Assembly (NCBI GenBank): GCA_947852905.1
Contig: CANTVF010000006.1
Coordinates: 62,001-126,000 of the forward strand
DNA from: an uncultured Tidjanibacter sp.
GTDB lineage: Bacteria; Bacteroidota; Bacteroidia; Bacteroidales; Rikenellaceae
DNA: 64,000 nucleotides
Direction: 5' to 3'
Below, in pieces: positions 36,731 to 46,045 of this stretch; within the stretch, counting starts at the first letter, position 1; each line of letters begins with the position of its first letter. Both the position numbers and the translations under genes were made by a program. The notes under the pieces are model-generated. The model saw nothing but the letters and a program-made list of their open reading frames with translations. It was not told where the DNA came from and made no database searches.

Positions 36731-38185
36731 ATGAAAAGTAACAACATCTTTATAATATCATTCCTTACGGCGCTACTGACCGTTCCGACAGCATTGGCGA
36801 CAATTCCGGCCGATACGACCTCCCCAGAATCCACGACCGGCAAGGCGGCAAAAACCGGCGCTCACGCTCCTACCGTTTCATCGCCAAACAACGAAACCGA
36901 TATTGCGGCCGAAACGTTGCCCAAGCCGCTGCCGCTACCCGAAACGGAATACGCCGGCCGAAATCTACGAAGCGAATTCATGAGCTATACGATACGCCGA
37001 ACGGCAACCGCCGGAGACCGCAACGCCGAATGGAACTACCTGCCGCTGTCTGATTTTTCCGTCAGACATACCCCCGCCGGAGAGATATATTCCACAGACG
37101 TGGAATTTCCGGAATTCTGGGCGGACAGAATCGTCATACTGCACACCGAAGGAGGACGCAACAGCCATACCGTAACGTTCAACGGACAGACCGAAGGCTC
37201 CTCGCGAGACAGCGGAATACCGTCGGAAATAGAACTGCGTAACGGCACCCCGCGCAGTACGAACTATATAGAAATAGGAATCCCCGCCGATACGCGGGAG
37301 CCGGAAAGCGCTCTCGACGACGACCGGCAACCACTGTCGGACTGCTTCCTGTATTCGCAGCCGCGCACCCGCATCTGGGATTACGAAGTATCGGCCACGA
37401 CGGAAGGAGACGACGGCCGGCTCGTGGTGGACGTCATAGTCGAGAACGACTACTCGACGCCGGAAACGTTCGGCGTATGCTTCGACATCTTCTCGCCCGA
37501 CGGCAAGGTCGAGGAATACGGGATACGCGAAATAACCGCCGCACCGAAAAGCCGCGACACGGTGCGCCTGACGGCCACCATATACGGCGCCGGCAAACGC
37601 AGGTGGAGCGCACGCAATCCGCAGACCTACACGCTGACGCTGTTCATCAGGCACGGCGGCCGGATACTCGAATACGTCCCGGTAAACATAGGTTTCGGCT
37701 CTACCGAATACCGCGACGGCAACATCTACCGCAACGGCGAACCAGTGGAGATACGCTATGCCGAATACGCATCCACAACCTCCGAAGCTCTACGCAAGGA
37801 TATAAATAGGCTGAAAAAAGAGGGTTTCAATACGCTGTGGCCTCAACGTCCCCAACCGTACTGGTTTTACGACATCTGCGACCGCATGGGCATGTATGTC
37901 GTAGATCAGGCCAATATCAATACGGATTACCGTACCGACGACCCTCGCATAGGCGGTGCATTGAGCAACGATCCGGCATGGCTCGGCGAATATCTCGCCC
38001 GAATAGAAGGAATGTACATGCGTACACGGAACCATCCCTGCATAATCGCATGGTCTACGGGAGGAGACAGCGGCAACGGATACAACATGTACAAGGCATA
38101 CATGTGGCTCAAAAAGAAAGACCCCGCCCGCGCCGTTCTCTACCGTGCAGCCGACGGCCAGTGGAACAACGACATAAAGCTGTAA
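36731..38185 (+). CDS. Exported GH2-like protein, truncated and probably inactive
   Basis: A 484-residue protein with a signal peptide (FLTALLTVPTALA). Middle segments look like the beta-sandwich and Ig-like domains of family 2 glycoside hydrolases (SQPRTRIWDYEV, then KRRWSARNPQTYTLTL). The beginning of the GH2 TIM barrel follows (EALRKDINRLKKEGFN, WFYDICDRMGMYVVDQANI, NHPCIIAWSTGGDSGNG). In active enzymes the last motif reads SLGNESG, with the acid/base Glu; here it is GGD. The chain stops about 45 residues later (GQWNNDIKL), before the nucleophile Glu. Other frames past the stop hold no continuation. It is therefore a pseudoenzyme, a carbohydrate-binding relic or a decaying gene; it keeps a long intact frame, so some function is possible. 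It lies 39 bases behind the DUF4954 gene. Confidence 0.7.
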   Translation: MKSNNIFIISFLTALLTVPTALATIPADTTSPESTTGKAAKTGAHAPTVSSPNNETDIAAETLPKPLPLPETEYAGRNLRSEFMSYTIRRTATAGDRNAEWNYLPLSDFSVRHTPAGEIYSTDVEFPEFWADRIVILHTEGGRNSHTVTFNGQTEGSSRDSGIPSEIELRNGTPRSTNYIEIGIPADTREPESALDDDRQPLSDCFLYSQPRTRIWDYEVSATTEGDDGRLVVDVIVENDYSTPETFGVCFDIFSPDGKVEEYGIREITAAPKSRDTVRLTATIYGAGKRRWSARNPQTYTLTLFIRHGGRILEYVPVNIGFGSTEYRDGNIYRNGEPVEIRYAEYASTTSEALRKDINRLKKEGFNTLWPQRPQPYWFYDICDRMGMYVVDQANINTDYRTDDPRIGGALSNDPAWLGEYLARIEGMYMRTRNHPCIIAWSTGGDSGNGYNMYKAYMWLKKKDPARAVLYRAADGQWNNDIKL

Positions 38186-38285
38186 CGGTCGTGCGGCCGA
38201 CAGAGGCGCCATGCCGAACGGATGTCTCCGCAAGACGGCATCACGCCATTGCCACCGCATACCGTCCCGACATATCCATTAGACA

Positions 38286-38759
38286 ATGACGATAGACCTC
38301 ATACTGATAGGGAAAACCGATTCGGAAGCCATAGCCGCCCTCGTTAGCGACTACTCCAAACGCATCAACCGTTATATAAAATTCGCCGTCGTCATACTTC
38401 CAGACGTGCGCAGTTCCCGCAAAATGCCGGCAGAGGTACAGAAACAGGCCGAGGGGGAGATGATACTGCGCCAGATAACGCAAGGCGACACTGTCGTACT
38501 GCTCGACGAAAAGGGGAAATCCATGCGATCGGTGGAGTTCGCCTCTTGGATCGAAAAACGCATCGCCACAGGAGGCAAGCGTATCTGTTTCGTCGTCGGA
38601 GGGCCATACGGTTTCTCCCGCGAAGTATACGAAAGGGCCGATGCCATGCTGTCGCTCTCTCCCATGACATTCTCGCACCAGATCGTCCGCGCCATATTCG
38701 CCGAACAGCTCTACCGGGCATTCTCTATAATAAACAACACCCCCTATCACCACGAATAA
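38286..38759 (+). CDS. rlmH: 23S rRNA (pseudouridine1915-N3)-methyltransferase
   Basis: A 157-residue SPOUT methyltransferase that modifies pseudouridine 1915 in helix 69 of 23S rRNA, using S-adenosylmethionine. The start MTIDLILIGKT, the FVVGGPYGF loop of the trefoil knot and the C-terminus LSLSPMTFSHQIVRAIFAEQLYRAFSIINNTPYHHE are all typical. Length is normal. It may be the last gene of a DUF4954 / GH2-like / rlmH transcript; 100 bases separate it from the previous stop. A strong terminator lies about 140 bases later. Confidence 0.97.
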   Translation: MTIDLILIGKTDSEAIAALVSDYSKRINRYIKFAVVILPDVRSSRKMPAEVQKQAEGEMILRQITQGDTVVLLDEKGKSMRSVEFASWIEKRIATGGKRICFVVGGPYGFSREVYERADAMLSLSPMTFSHQIVRAIFAEQLYRAFSIINNTPYHHE

Positions 38760-38901
38760 CCTACCCTGCCGGCCACGCATATCCGACGCATCGGCCGAAA
38801 CGGATGCCCACGGCATATCTATACAAAGTATTCCGCCCCGATGCCTTTTGCAATCCGCACCACCCGCCGTTCCGCCACGCTATCTGTATACAAGCAAAAT
38901 A

Positions 38902-38938
38902 AAAACAGGAGGGAATCTTCGCGATTGCCTCCTGTTTT
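38902..38938 (+). terminator. Terminator downstream of rlmH
   Basis: An 11-bp stem AAAACAGGAGG/CCTCCTGTTTT with a further partly paired interior. The right side ends in TTTT. Confidence 0.8.
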
Positions 38939-38940
38939 AT

Positions 38941-39249
38941 TGGGGATACACCCAAAACTACTAACCCAAACTTAAATAAATGAAGAAACCTTTTATCTGA
39001 TGTCTTCAACAATCAAACGCTATCAAACGTAAATTATTATAAATGGCCCGAAATTTTTTTGTCTAATCAAATCCATGGCCGGCAGACTCAGATATCAAGG
39101 TTTATTCACAAAACATGTGCCAAAAGAAATATCTCGAAACGGACACATGCGACGTTTCATCCGCACCCGGCTACCCGTCAGACACATGCCCGAGCCCGAT
39201 ACGATAAAGGCAACTCCTCAACCGAAGACAATTAACCCCTCCGAGACAG
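38941..39249. other. Gene-free stretch with an orphan translation-start-like leader
   Basis: After the terminator comes A-rich leader sequence (AACTTAAATAA) and ATG AAG AAA CCT TTT ATC TGA (MKKPFI). Its stop overlaps a second mini-frame ATG (MSSTIKRYQT, stop near 39032). Leaders of this style precede large exported-protein genes in Bacteroidota. No such gene follows, so this may be what remains of one, or a leader peptide. The rest has no supported ORF. Confidence 0.35.
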
Positions 39250-40245
39250 TCAGCAGGCCGGAGGCATCGGCTCGGAGGATCTCTGCTCCGTATCCGCATA
39301 TGTGTGACTGAACAACAAGCCTGCGATACGGGCATAGGCCCACGGGAAATATATTCCGAGCGTGACTATACACAAAAGCATCTGACCGAGCACTACGAGG
39401 TAATCCTCTCCCGGATTAATGGCGAAACCGAATCTGTCTTCAACGACATCGCCGCCGAGTACGGTACGCCCTGCGAAATAATGCCACATCCTGAGCAACG
39501 CCATAGGATAGTACATTCCCAGCGTCACGGCCGACAACGCCACCTGTCCGAATACGAACAATCCGCCGTGCCACGCTCCGGCAACGGACTGAATACGTTT
39601 CCGGCCACCGTATTTGAAATCGGTCAACCAGCGGATTATAAGGACCGTACCGATGCTTTTCAGCAACCACACCACAGCGACATATACCACATTGACGATG
39701 CGGCGACTGTCCGCCGTCAAATACTCAGACAGCCCTCCGGTACAGAATGCCGCCACCAACAGCGAGATACTGTCAGGCAGCACGAACAGCAATACAACAT
39801 ACGAGAAAAGCTCCGACCCGGAACCGCGGAACCGGAACTCCTTGAACCGAAAGAACGTATTGCTTCCGAAATAACCTACCAAGCGGGCGACGAACCACGG
39901 CGTATAGATTCCGAACGTAACCAGACTCAACAATATACCCTCGGCACACAACGACGCATATTTCCTACCGTCGTAATCGGCTTCGAAACGCTCTCCGGAC
40001 AACGACAACGCCCGTACCGTGCCGCGAACGAAAAAGAACGCCAATATACATAATGCCGACATGACACACACGGTGGACATAACGCCGGATACGACACTCC
40101 AAAAGAAATCCCAGTCGATAAACTCGCTGCGCTTTCCGAACAGCCTCAAGGCGATACCGACGACGAACAACGCCCATACAATGAAGAAAGGCCCGGCAAG
40201 CCGGCCACCTTTGAGATCTAATCCGAAATAATTCCTCATATCCAC
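39250..40245 (-). CDS. DUF898 (YjgN-like) membrane protein
   Basis: A 331-residue inner-membrane protein with about nine hydrophobic segments. Two copies of the DUF898 pattern are visible: YDGRKYASLCAEGILLSLVTFGIYTPWFVARLVGYFGSNT near residues 90-130, and EDYLVVLGQMLLCIVTLGIYFPWAYARIAGLLFSHT near 275-310. A weaker copy lies between them (GGLFVFGQVALSAVTLGMYYPMALLRMWHYFAGRT). The triple TLGIY/TLGMY-P-W repeat shows internal duplication. Function of the family is unknown. It is transcribed alone toward the rlmH terminator region. Confidence 0.78.
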   Translation of the reverse strand: MDMRNYFGLDLKGGRLAGPFFIVWALFVVGIALRLFGKRSEFIDWDFFWSVVSGVMSTVCVMSALCILAFFFVRGTVRALSLSGERFEADYDGRKYASLCAEGILLSLVTFGIYTPWFVARLVGYFGSNTFFRFKEFRFRGSGSELFSYVVLLFVLPDSISLLVAAFCTGGLSEYLTADSRRIVNVVYVAVVWLLKSIGTVLIIRWLTDFKYGGRKRIQSVAGAWHGGLFVFGQVALSAVTLGMYYPMALLRMWHYFAGRTVLGGDVVEDRFGFAINPGEDYLVVLGQMLLCIVTLGIYFPWAYARIAGLLFSHTYADTEQRSSEPMPPAC

Positions 40246-40588
40246 ATACCACTTTAAATTTCACATGCATAACATACACGGAGAAACCATGCGGCAGACA
40301 ACCGCACTATACCGTCGGCAATCACGATAGCGCATGACCGATACGCAACACCCGCGGAATGCTAATTTAGCCAAATCGTCCGTAAATGCAATGCGATGCA
40401 CCGAAATAGCCGACATTCGCCACATTAAAACGTTACGATGCTCTTTATCCGGGAATTTCTTACTACTTTTGTGTTTTAATTGAAACAGCCGCCGCACGTG
40501 CCGGACTTTTTGTAAAAAACGACATACCACCGTAACGCGCCGCACGGCAGGCCGTTCCCGACGGAGAATTTCAAATAAGTAAAAACAT
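40246..40588. other. Divergent intergenic region upstream of lysS
   Basis: It holds a TACTTTTG -7 box (40464-40471) that probably serves lysS with a leader of about 110 bases. The -33 element is imperfect. No gene is seen. Confidence 0.45.
40464..40471 (+). promoter_or_regulatory. Probable -7 box for lysS
   Basis: TACTTTTG matches TAnnTTTG. The -33 region (TTTATCC, about 20 bases upstream) is only a partial match. Confidence 0.45.
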
Positions 40589-42310
40589 ATGGCATACAAC
40601 GAACTCAGCGAACAGGAACAATTACGCCGCAACTCGCTCGACGCGTTGCGCGAATTGGGTATCAACCCGTACCCCGCCGCACAATACCATGTCAACACGA
40701 CAGCCAGGGAAATAGCCGAGGGATATTCGCCCGAAAAGGGCAACTTCGACGACGTATGCATCGCGGGACGCATCATGACTCGCCGCATCATGGGCAGCGC
40801 GTCGTTCTTCGAACTTCAGGACCATACGGGCCGCATACAGGTGTACATACGTCGCGACGACATCTGTCCCGAAGGAGACCCGACTCTATATAACACGGTA
40901 TTCAAGAAACTGCTCGACATAGGCGACATAGTCGGCGTCAAAGGTTTCGCATTCATCACTCAGACAGGCGAACTTTCGGTACACTGCCACGAGCTGACCG
41001 TACTCAGCAAATCTGTGCGTCCGCTCCCCGTCGTCAAGGAAAAGGACGGTAAGGTTTACGACGCATTCACCGATCCGGAAGCCCGCTATCGCCAGCGTTA
41101 CGTAGACCTCGTCGTAAATCCTCAGGTACGCGACGTATTCGCCAAAAGAGCCAAGATAGTATCGACGATGCGAGCATTTTTCGACGAGAAGGGTTATCTG
41201 GAGGTCGAAACCCCGATACTGCAACCCATTCCCGGAGGAGCTGCAGCACGACCGTTCATAACACACCACAACACCCTCGACACGGATCTATACCTACGCA
41301 TAGCCAACGAGCTGTATCTCAAACGCCTCATAGTCGGCGGCTTCAACGGCGTATACGAATTTGCCAAGGATTTCCGCAACGAAGGCATGGACCGCACCCA
41401 CAACCCCGAATTTACCGTCATGGAGATATACGTTCCCTACAAGGACTACTTGTGGATGATGGATTTCACTGAGGAGATGGTGGAACGTGTGGCTCTGGCC
41501 GTGAACGGCACCACGGAACTGACCTACGGCGACCGCAGCGTAAGTTTCAAGCGTCCGTTCCGCCGCATGACGATGACCGACCTGATCCGCGAAAAGACAG
41601 GATTCGATATAACGGGTAAAAACGAAGACGAGTTGCGCAAGGCATGCCGCAAACTCAACGTCGAAATAGACGACACGATGGGCAAGGGCAAGCTGATAGA
41701 CGCCATATTCGGCGAATACTGCGAACACGACCTCATACAACCGACTTTCGTCATGGACTATCCGATAGAGATGTCGCCGCTCAGCAAGCGTCACCGCGAC
41801 AATCCGGAACTTACCGAACGTTTCGAACTCTTCGTACTCGGCAAGGAACTCTGCAACGCCTATTCGGAGCTCAACGATCCCATAGACCAGTTGGAACGTT
41901 TTCAGGAACAGTTGCGCCTGAGCGAAAAGGGCGACGACGAGGCGATGTTCATAGACATGGATTTCGTCCGCGCACTCGAATACGGCATGCCCCCCACGTC
42001 GGGAATGGGTATGGGTATAGACCGTCTGACAATGTTCATGACCGACCAGTCATCCATACAGGACGTACTTTTCTTCCCGCAGATGAAACCCGAAAAAAGC
42101 ATCGCCAAAGACAGTGTCGAGAAATACGGCGAGAAAGGCATTCCGGCCGAATGGGTGCCCGTACTTCAGAAAATGGGATTCATGACCGTCGAATCGCTCC
42201 GCAAACTGTCGGCCGGCAAGCTGTTCAACGACCTGTGCGGATTCAACAAGAAAAACAAGCTCGGCCTCAAAAACCCGACGGCCGACGAAGTGAAACAGTG
42301 GGTGGAATAG
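40589..42310 (+). CDS. lysS: Lysyl-tRNA synthetase, class II
   Basis: A 573-residue class IIb synthetase. An OB-fold anticodon-binding domain covers about 55-170 ([32 protein letters not shown]). The catalytic core has motif 2 ([20 protein letters not shown]) and motif 3 ([15 protein letters not shown], then [14 protein letters not shown]). A C-terminal extension of about 70 residues ([51 protein letters not shown]) is a known feature of Bacteroidota LysRS. It precedes tpiA, with a stem-loop in the gap. Confidence 0.97.
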   Translation: MAYNELSEQEQLRRNSLDALRELGINPYPAAQYHVNTTAREIAEGYSPEKGNFDDVCIAGRIMTRRIMGSASFFELQDHTGRIQVYIRRDDICPEGDPTLYNTVFKKLLDIGDIVGVKGFAFITQTGELSVHCHELTVLSKSVRPLPVVKEKDGKVYDAFTDPEARYRQRYVDLVVNPQVRDVFAKRAKIVSTMRAFFDEKGYLEVETPILQPIPGGAAARPFITHHNTLDTDLYLRIANELYLKRLIVGGFNGVYEFAKDFRNEGMDRTHNPEFTVMEIYVPYKDYLWMMDFTEEMVERVALAVNGTTELTYGDRSVSFKRPFRRMTMTDLIREKTGFDITGKNEDELRKACRKLNVEIDDTMGKGKLIDAIFGEYCEHDLIQPTFVMDYPIEMSPLSKRHRDNPELTERFELFVLGKELCNAYSELNDPIDQLERFQEQLRLSEKGDDEAMFIDMDFVRALEYGMPPTSGMGMGIDRLTMFMTDQSSIQDVLFFPQMKPEKSIAKDSVEKYGEKGIPAEWVPVLQKMGFMTVESLRKLSAGKLFNDLCGFNKKNKLGLKNPTADEVKQWVE

Positions 42311-42335
42311 ACCTGAGACACATGCATCTATAAAC

Positions 42336-42364
42336 GTACCGGGCAGAAAGCTCCTGTCCGGTAC
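42336..42364 (+). other. Stem-loop between lysS and tpiA
   Basis: An 11-bp stem (GTACCGGGCAG/CTGTCCGGTAC, one G-U pair) with a 7-base loop lies 26 bases after lysS. There is no T-tract, so it may be a processing or stabilising hairpin rather than a terminator. Confidence 0.5.
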
Positions 42365-42427
42365 TCCGAGCATACGGCGGACATGATGTCCGCACATAGA
42401 CAAACTTCTAAAACAGAATACCTAAAC

Positions 42428-43183
42428 ATGAGGAAAAAAATCGCAGCGGGTAACTGGAAGATGAACACCACCCCCGCACAGGGTACCGAACTGGCAGCAG
42501 CCATCGCCTCCAGACGCAACGAAGCCGGCAACGACGTGGATTTCATAATCTGCCCGCCGTTCACGCACCTTACCGAAGTGATACGCGCCACCCGCGGCAA
42601 AGGAGTGGCCGTAGGCGCACAGAACTGCGCAGCCGAGCCCAAAGGCGCCTATACGGGCGAGGTATCGGCGGAAATGCTCGCTTCCATAGGTGTCGACTAC
42701 GTCATTCTCGGACACTCCGAAAGACGCCAGTATTACGGCGAGACGAGCGAAACGCTCAATCGCAAACTCGAAATGGCATACGCCAACAACCTCACACCGA
42801 TCTACTGCGTGGGCGAAAAACTCTCCGAGCGCGAAGCGGGGAAACACTTCGACGTGGTGAAAGCCCAGATAACCGAAGTGATCTACAACCTTTCGGCCGA
42901 CAAACTCGCCCGTCTGGTCATCGCCTATGAGCCGGTATGGGCTATCGGGACTGGCAAGACGGCTACGTCGGCTCAGGCACAGGAGATACATGCGTTCATC
43001 CGCAAAGTACTTGCAGAAAAATTCGGTGACACGGCCGACACGGTACCCATACTTTACGGCGGAAGCGTAAATCCGAAAAACGCCGCAGAGCTATTCGGAA
43101 TGCCCGATGTGGACGGCGGTCTCGTGGGTGGCGCATCTCTCGAAGCCGAGTCGTTCATACAGATAGGCAAATCGTTCCGATAA
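42428..43183 (+). CDS. tpiA: Triose-phosphate isomerase
   Basis: A 251-residue TIM-barrel enzyme that interconverts dihydroxyacetone phosphate and glyceraldehyde 3-phosphate. It has GNWKMN with the active-site Lys, GHSERR with the His, AYEPVWAIGTG with the catalytic Glu, and the phosphate-binding end LYGGSVNPKN / DGGLVGGASL. The start at 42428 (MRKKIAAGNWKMN) replaces the track start 15 codons earlier because it gives the standard N-terminus. It follows lysS after 117 bases. Confidence 0.97.
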   Translation: MRKKIAAGNWKMNTTPAQGTELAAAIASRRNEAGNDVDFIICPPFTHLTEVIRATRGKGVAVGAQNCAAEPKGAYTGEVSAEMLASIGVDYVILGHSERRQYYGETSETLNRKLEMAYANNLTPIYCVGEKLSEREAGKHFDVVKAQITEVIYNLSADKLARLVIAYEPVWAIGTGKTATSAQAQEIHAFIRKVLAEKFGDTADTVPILYGGSVNPKNAAELFGMPDVDGGLVGGASLEAESFIQIGKSFR

Positions 43184-43226
43184 CCTTCCACGACCGACAG
43201 ATTCATCGCCGGAAGGTGAAAAGCAA

Positions 43227-43265
43227 CGAGCCTGCGGAAACTATATGTCCGCAGGCTCGCTTTAT
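43227..43265 (+). terminator. Terminator of tpiA
   Basis: A perfect 12-bp stem (CGAGCCTGCGGA/TCCGCAGGCTCG) with a 9-base loop, followed by CTTTATTT. Confidence 0.85.
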
Positions 43266-43610
43266 TTACGCATTTCGTTATGCGCATTCCGACCCGTATC
43301 GCCGCCCGCTCGGATCAGCGTTCCGAACGGATATCAAATGTCGCGTTCCCGGTCACGGCTCCCCGCACCGAACCTTACCGCCAAGTTCCAATTATACGAA
43401 ACCCATGAAAATACCGACACTAAATTTTCGGCCGCATAATCACAGGTAAAAACAGCCTCATCTCAACCCAACATCAAGCACATTTCCGTAAATTTGCGAA
43501 CGGAACCTCTCGATTGCCCCTCGTCATACGCTTTGCAGGCGTATGCACCTTTCCCGAAGGCAACCGGCGGTTAACAACGTGATTTCTTGATATGGATTAA
43601 TGACCTGCAA
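43266..43610. other. Boundary region before the polysaccharide island
   Basis: No gene is supported. A TAAATTTG box (43489-43496) could start the island transcript. A small CATACGC/GCGTATG hairpin (43525-43545) lies in the would-be leader. Base composition changes to AT-rich after this point. Confidence 0.4.
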
Positions 43611-44813
43611 ATGAATATCCTAATCGTAAGCAATTTTTTCTATCCCAACAACCGCATAGCCTCATTCAGAATCAACGCCTTCGCAAAGTATTTTTCCGAG
43701 GCGGGACACTCCGTGACGGTCGTAACTGAAGGAGACCGTGATGAAACGGTTATATGGAACGGATGTGAAGTTCATTACCTCAAGGATCATATATTATCGG
43801 AGTCGGAGTCTAAAGCTATTCGATTGAGAAATGCCGGATTCAATTACAAATGTTATTTGCAAGCATTACAATTTCGGTTATCCTTGGATTTTAAATTACT
43901 ATGGAGATTCAGAGCCTACCGAAAAATAAGGATATTGAATAAAAAACGCCCCTTCGATATCATATTAAGCACCTATGACTTTTTATCGCCCCACATGATA
44001 GTTCTGCGATTACGCCGTAAAACACCCAGCTTCTACTGGATTGCAGATATGCGCGATGAAATGTCGAAAAGTCCATTCCTGTCATCGAATACACGCCGAC
44101 GCATCAGACCATATGAACATAACATTTTGACCGCAGCAGATTTGGTATTATCAGTATCTGCCCCGCTTATTGAAGACTTTAAAACATTAGGCGGTCACGA
44201 CAGAGTTCTCGAAGTAAAAAACGGATATGATTACGAAGAAATTCACGACGTCTCTTTCCAGCCGTTTTTCACAATGGCGTTCATTGGCAAATTCTATTCA
44301 TTCATCAATCCAGAAAATTGGTTTAAGGCAATTTCCGAGCTTATCTCGACCGGCGACATTCCGGCCGACAGTCGCATCAATATCATAGGCAATTATAAAA
44401 AGTTGTCACTCCCTGAGAATATACGCCGGAACGTGATTCAAATTGCGGAAGTAAACCATACAGAAGCAATAGAAATGTCGTTGGCGGCCGACACATTGGT
44501 ACTGATACATCCTAAAGGAAGAAAGGGAGTATATACCGGAAAATTATTTGATTACCTCGCAACCAATAAACCTATTCTTGCCATTTGCGATCCAGACGAT
44601 GTAATTGCAGCATTGCTCGCAGAGACCAATGCCGGTTTTACGGCAGACATAGATGATATCGATGATATAAAACGAAATATACTACGGTGTTATTCTCTAT
44701 GGAAAAACAAACAGGCATTGCCTCGCAGATGGGATAGAATCCGACAATATACTCGGAAAAATCAGGTCGGCATTCTCCTTGAATATTTGTCGCGGCAAGA
44801 TTTATTAAAATAA
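43611..44813 (+). CDS. Glycosyltransferase, GT4-like
   Basis: A 400-residue cytoplasmic or membrane-associated glycosyltransferase with a GT-B fold. The N-terminus MNILIVSNFFYPNNRIASFRINAFAKYFSEAGHSVTVVT is the acceptor-side Rossmann start seen in family 4 enzymes acting on surface glycans. The C-terminal half carries FIGKFYS, the LIHPKGRKGVYTGKLFDYLATNKPILAI segment that binds the donor nucleotide, and a final helix. The donor and acceptor sugars are unknown. The ATG at 43611 is used; the track start (TTG at 43587) is eight codons earlier. The gene is AT-rich compared with tpiA. It converges with the next gene, only 17 bases between stops. Confidence 0.85.
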   Translation: MNILIVSNFFYPNNRIASFRINAFAKYFSEAGHSVTVVTEGDRDETVIWNGCEVHYLKDHILSESESKAIRLRNAGFNYKCYLQALQFRLSLDFKLLWRFRAYRKIRILNKKRPFDIILSTYDFLSPHMIVLRLRRKTPSFYWIADMRDEMSKSPFLSSNTRRRIRPYEHNILTAADLVLSVSAPLIEDFKTLGGHDRVLEVKNGYDYEEIHDVSFQPFFTMAFIGKFYSFINPENWFKAISELISTGDIPADSRINIIGNYKKLSLPENIRRNVIQIAEVNHTEAIEMSLAADTLVLIHPKGRKGVYTGKLFDYLATNKPILAICDPDDVIAALLAETNAGFTADIDDIDDIKRNILRCYSLWKNKQALPRRWDRIRQYTRKNQVGILLEYLSRQDLLK

Positions 44814-44830
44814 AACAAGCCCTTCCGAAT

Positions 44831-46042
44831 CTAACAAGTATGCCCTTTGATAATCTCTATGACACTGGGTATTGCCTTCCCACATTCATACGAACCGAGT
44901 AATCTATAGTGGTCCGATATCCGCTTCTCGTTTTCTTCCGCATTATACGCAGCAATCAGTTCGCAAAGTTCGTCAATACTTTCCGCATACGGGAAAGGCC
45001 ACTTATCGAGCGGAGTATAGAATCCCCTGTCGTATTCATATTCAGGCAGGTCCGGCATATACAGGAACCCGTGTTTCCCAGTCAACGCAAAATCCCATAT
45101 CGAAGAAGAATAGTCCGTTATTAAAACATCGGCTATGTCAAGCAGATCCTGCATGTCCGGATATTGCGTCAAGTCTACGACGTCAGGAGTCCCATGCCTT
45201 GAATGAGTGGCAATATCATTTCGACAGATATGTCGCCGATACAGAAAAGTAATGTTTCTGCCGAAAGTCATCGCAAGCGCATGTTCTATGCAAGGACAAC
45301 ACACGTCACTACCTATATTACGCATGTTTCTGCCATTGTTCCTAAACGTCGGCGCATACAGTACCAGCAGGTTGTCTGGAACGATATCATATAGTCCGCA
45401 TATCTGCTGCCTCAAATTCCGGCTTCTTCCGGCTGAGGGATAAAAAAACCTGTCATTACGCGGCATTCCGGTCGGAACGAAACAGCTTCTGTCTATATGA
45501 AAGTCTTTAGCCGTAACTTCGGTAAACGTCTTGCTACTCGACAGGAAACAGTCTGTTGTTCCATTTGTAAGTTTCTGAATCCGTCTGATATACCATGCGA
45601 GCCCTTTCGAACGCATATTAAAACCGGCAGCAACTTTTTTATATGCTCCGCCACCATGCCATGTATTTATAAACAACTGCTTCTTTCTTTTTGGTAAGGC
45701 TACTTCAAATCCACTGTTATCAATAATCACATCCGCCCTCATCATATGACAGATATATTTCAAAGACCTGAATTTCACCGTCTTTACCACTAATCTAAAC
45801 TCTTCGGGAATCTTCGTCGCATCATCAATTACCCATACATACTCGAACTGCCGTCCGTATTGTCTATACAGACTCTCAAAAATGTATTTAGGATTACACG
45901 TATATTGCATGCCGTGAAACGAGCAAAACAATATTCGGTTCTTTTTCACAGGCAGAAACAAGCCGAAAAACCAAAAAACGATTCTAACCGTTACGACAAT
46001 AAAATACTGTATACGGTATCTAATACATTCTAATCTTTCCAT
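44831..46042 (-). CDS. CDP-glycerol glycerophosphotransferase family protein (TagB/TagF-like)
   Basis: A 403-residue protein with a hydrophobic N-terminal segment (IVVTVRIVFWFFGLFLP). It then has the family motifs INTWHGGGAYKKVA, LYAPTFRNN, ITDYSSSIWDFAL (the nucleotide/phosphate site) and RGFYTPLDKWPFPY. Relatives transfer glycerol- or ribitol-phosphate from a CDP-alditol onto a lipid-linked glycan at the cytoplasmic face, as in wall teichoic acid and some Gram-negative capsules. It ends a three-gene minus-strand set with a cytidylyltransferase and an SDR, which would make the CDP-linked donor. The gap to the upstream SDR gene is 3 bases. The exact alditol is unknown. Confidence 0.86.
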   Translation of the reverse strand: MERLECIRYRIQYFIVVTVRIVFWFFGLFLPVKKNRILFCSFHGMQYTCNPKYIFESLYRQYGRQFEYVWVIDDATKIPEEFRLVVKTVKFRSLKYICHMMRADVIIDNSGFEVALPKRKKQLFINTWHGGGAYKKVAAGFNMRSKGLAWYIRRIQKLTNGTTDCFLSSSKTFTEVTAKDFHIDRSCFVPTGMPRNDRFFYPSAGRSRNLRQQICGLYDIVPDNLLVLYAPTFRNNGRNMRNIGSDVCCPCIEHALAMTFGRNITFLYRRHICRNDIATHSRHGTPDVVDLTQYPDMQDLLDIADVLITDYSSSIWDFALTGKHGFLYMPDLPEYEYDRGFYTPLDKWPFPYAESIDELCELIAAYNAEENEKRISDHYRLLGSYECGKAIPSVIEIIKGHTC

Positions 46043-46045
46043 CGC

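Noticed and set aside
43525-43545. Small hairpin CATACGC/GCGTATG as an invertible-promoter arm for the polysaccharide locus
   Set aside because: Only seven base pairs with a seven-base loop and no second distant copy, so it is a hairpin at most.
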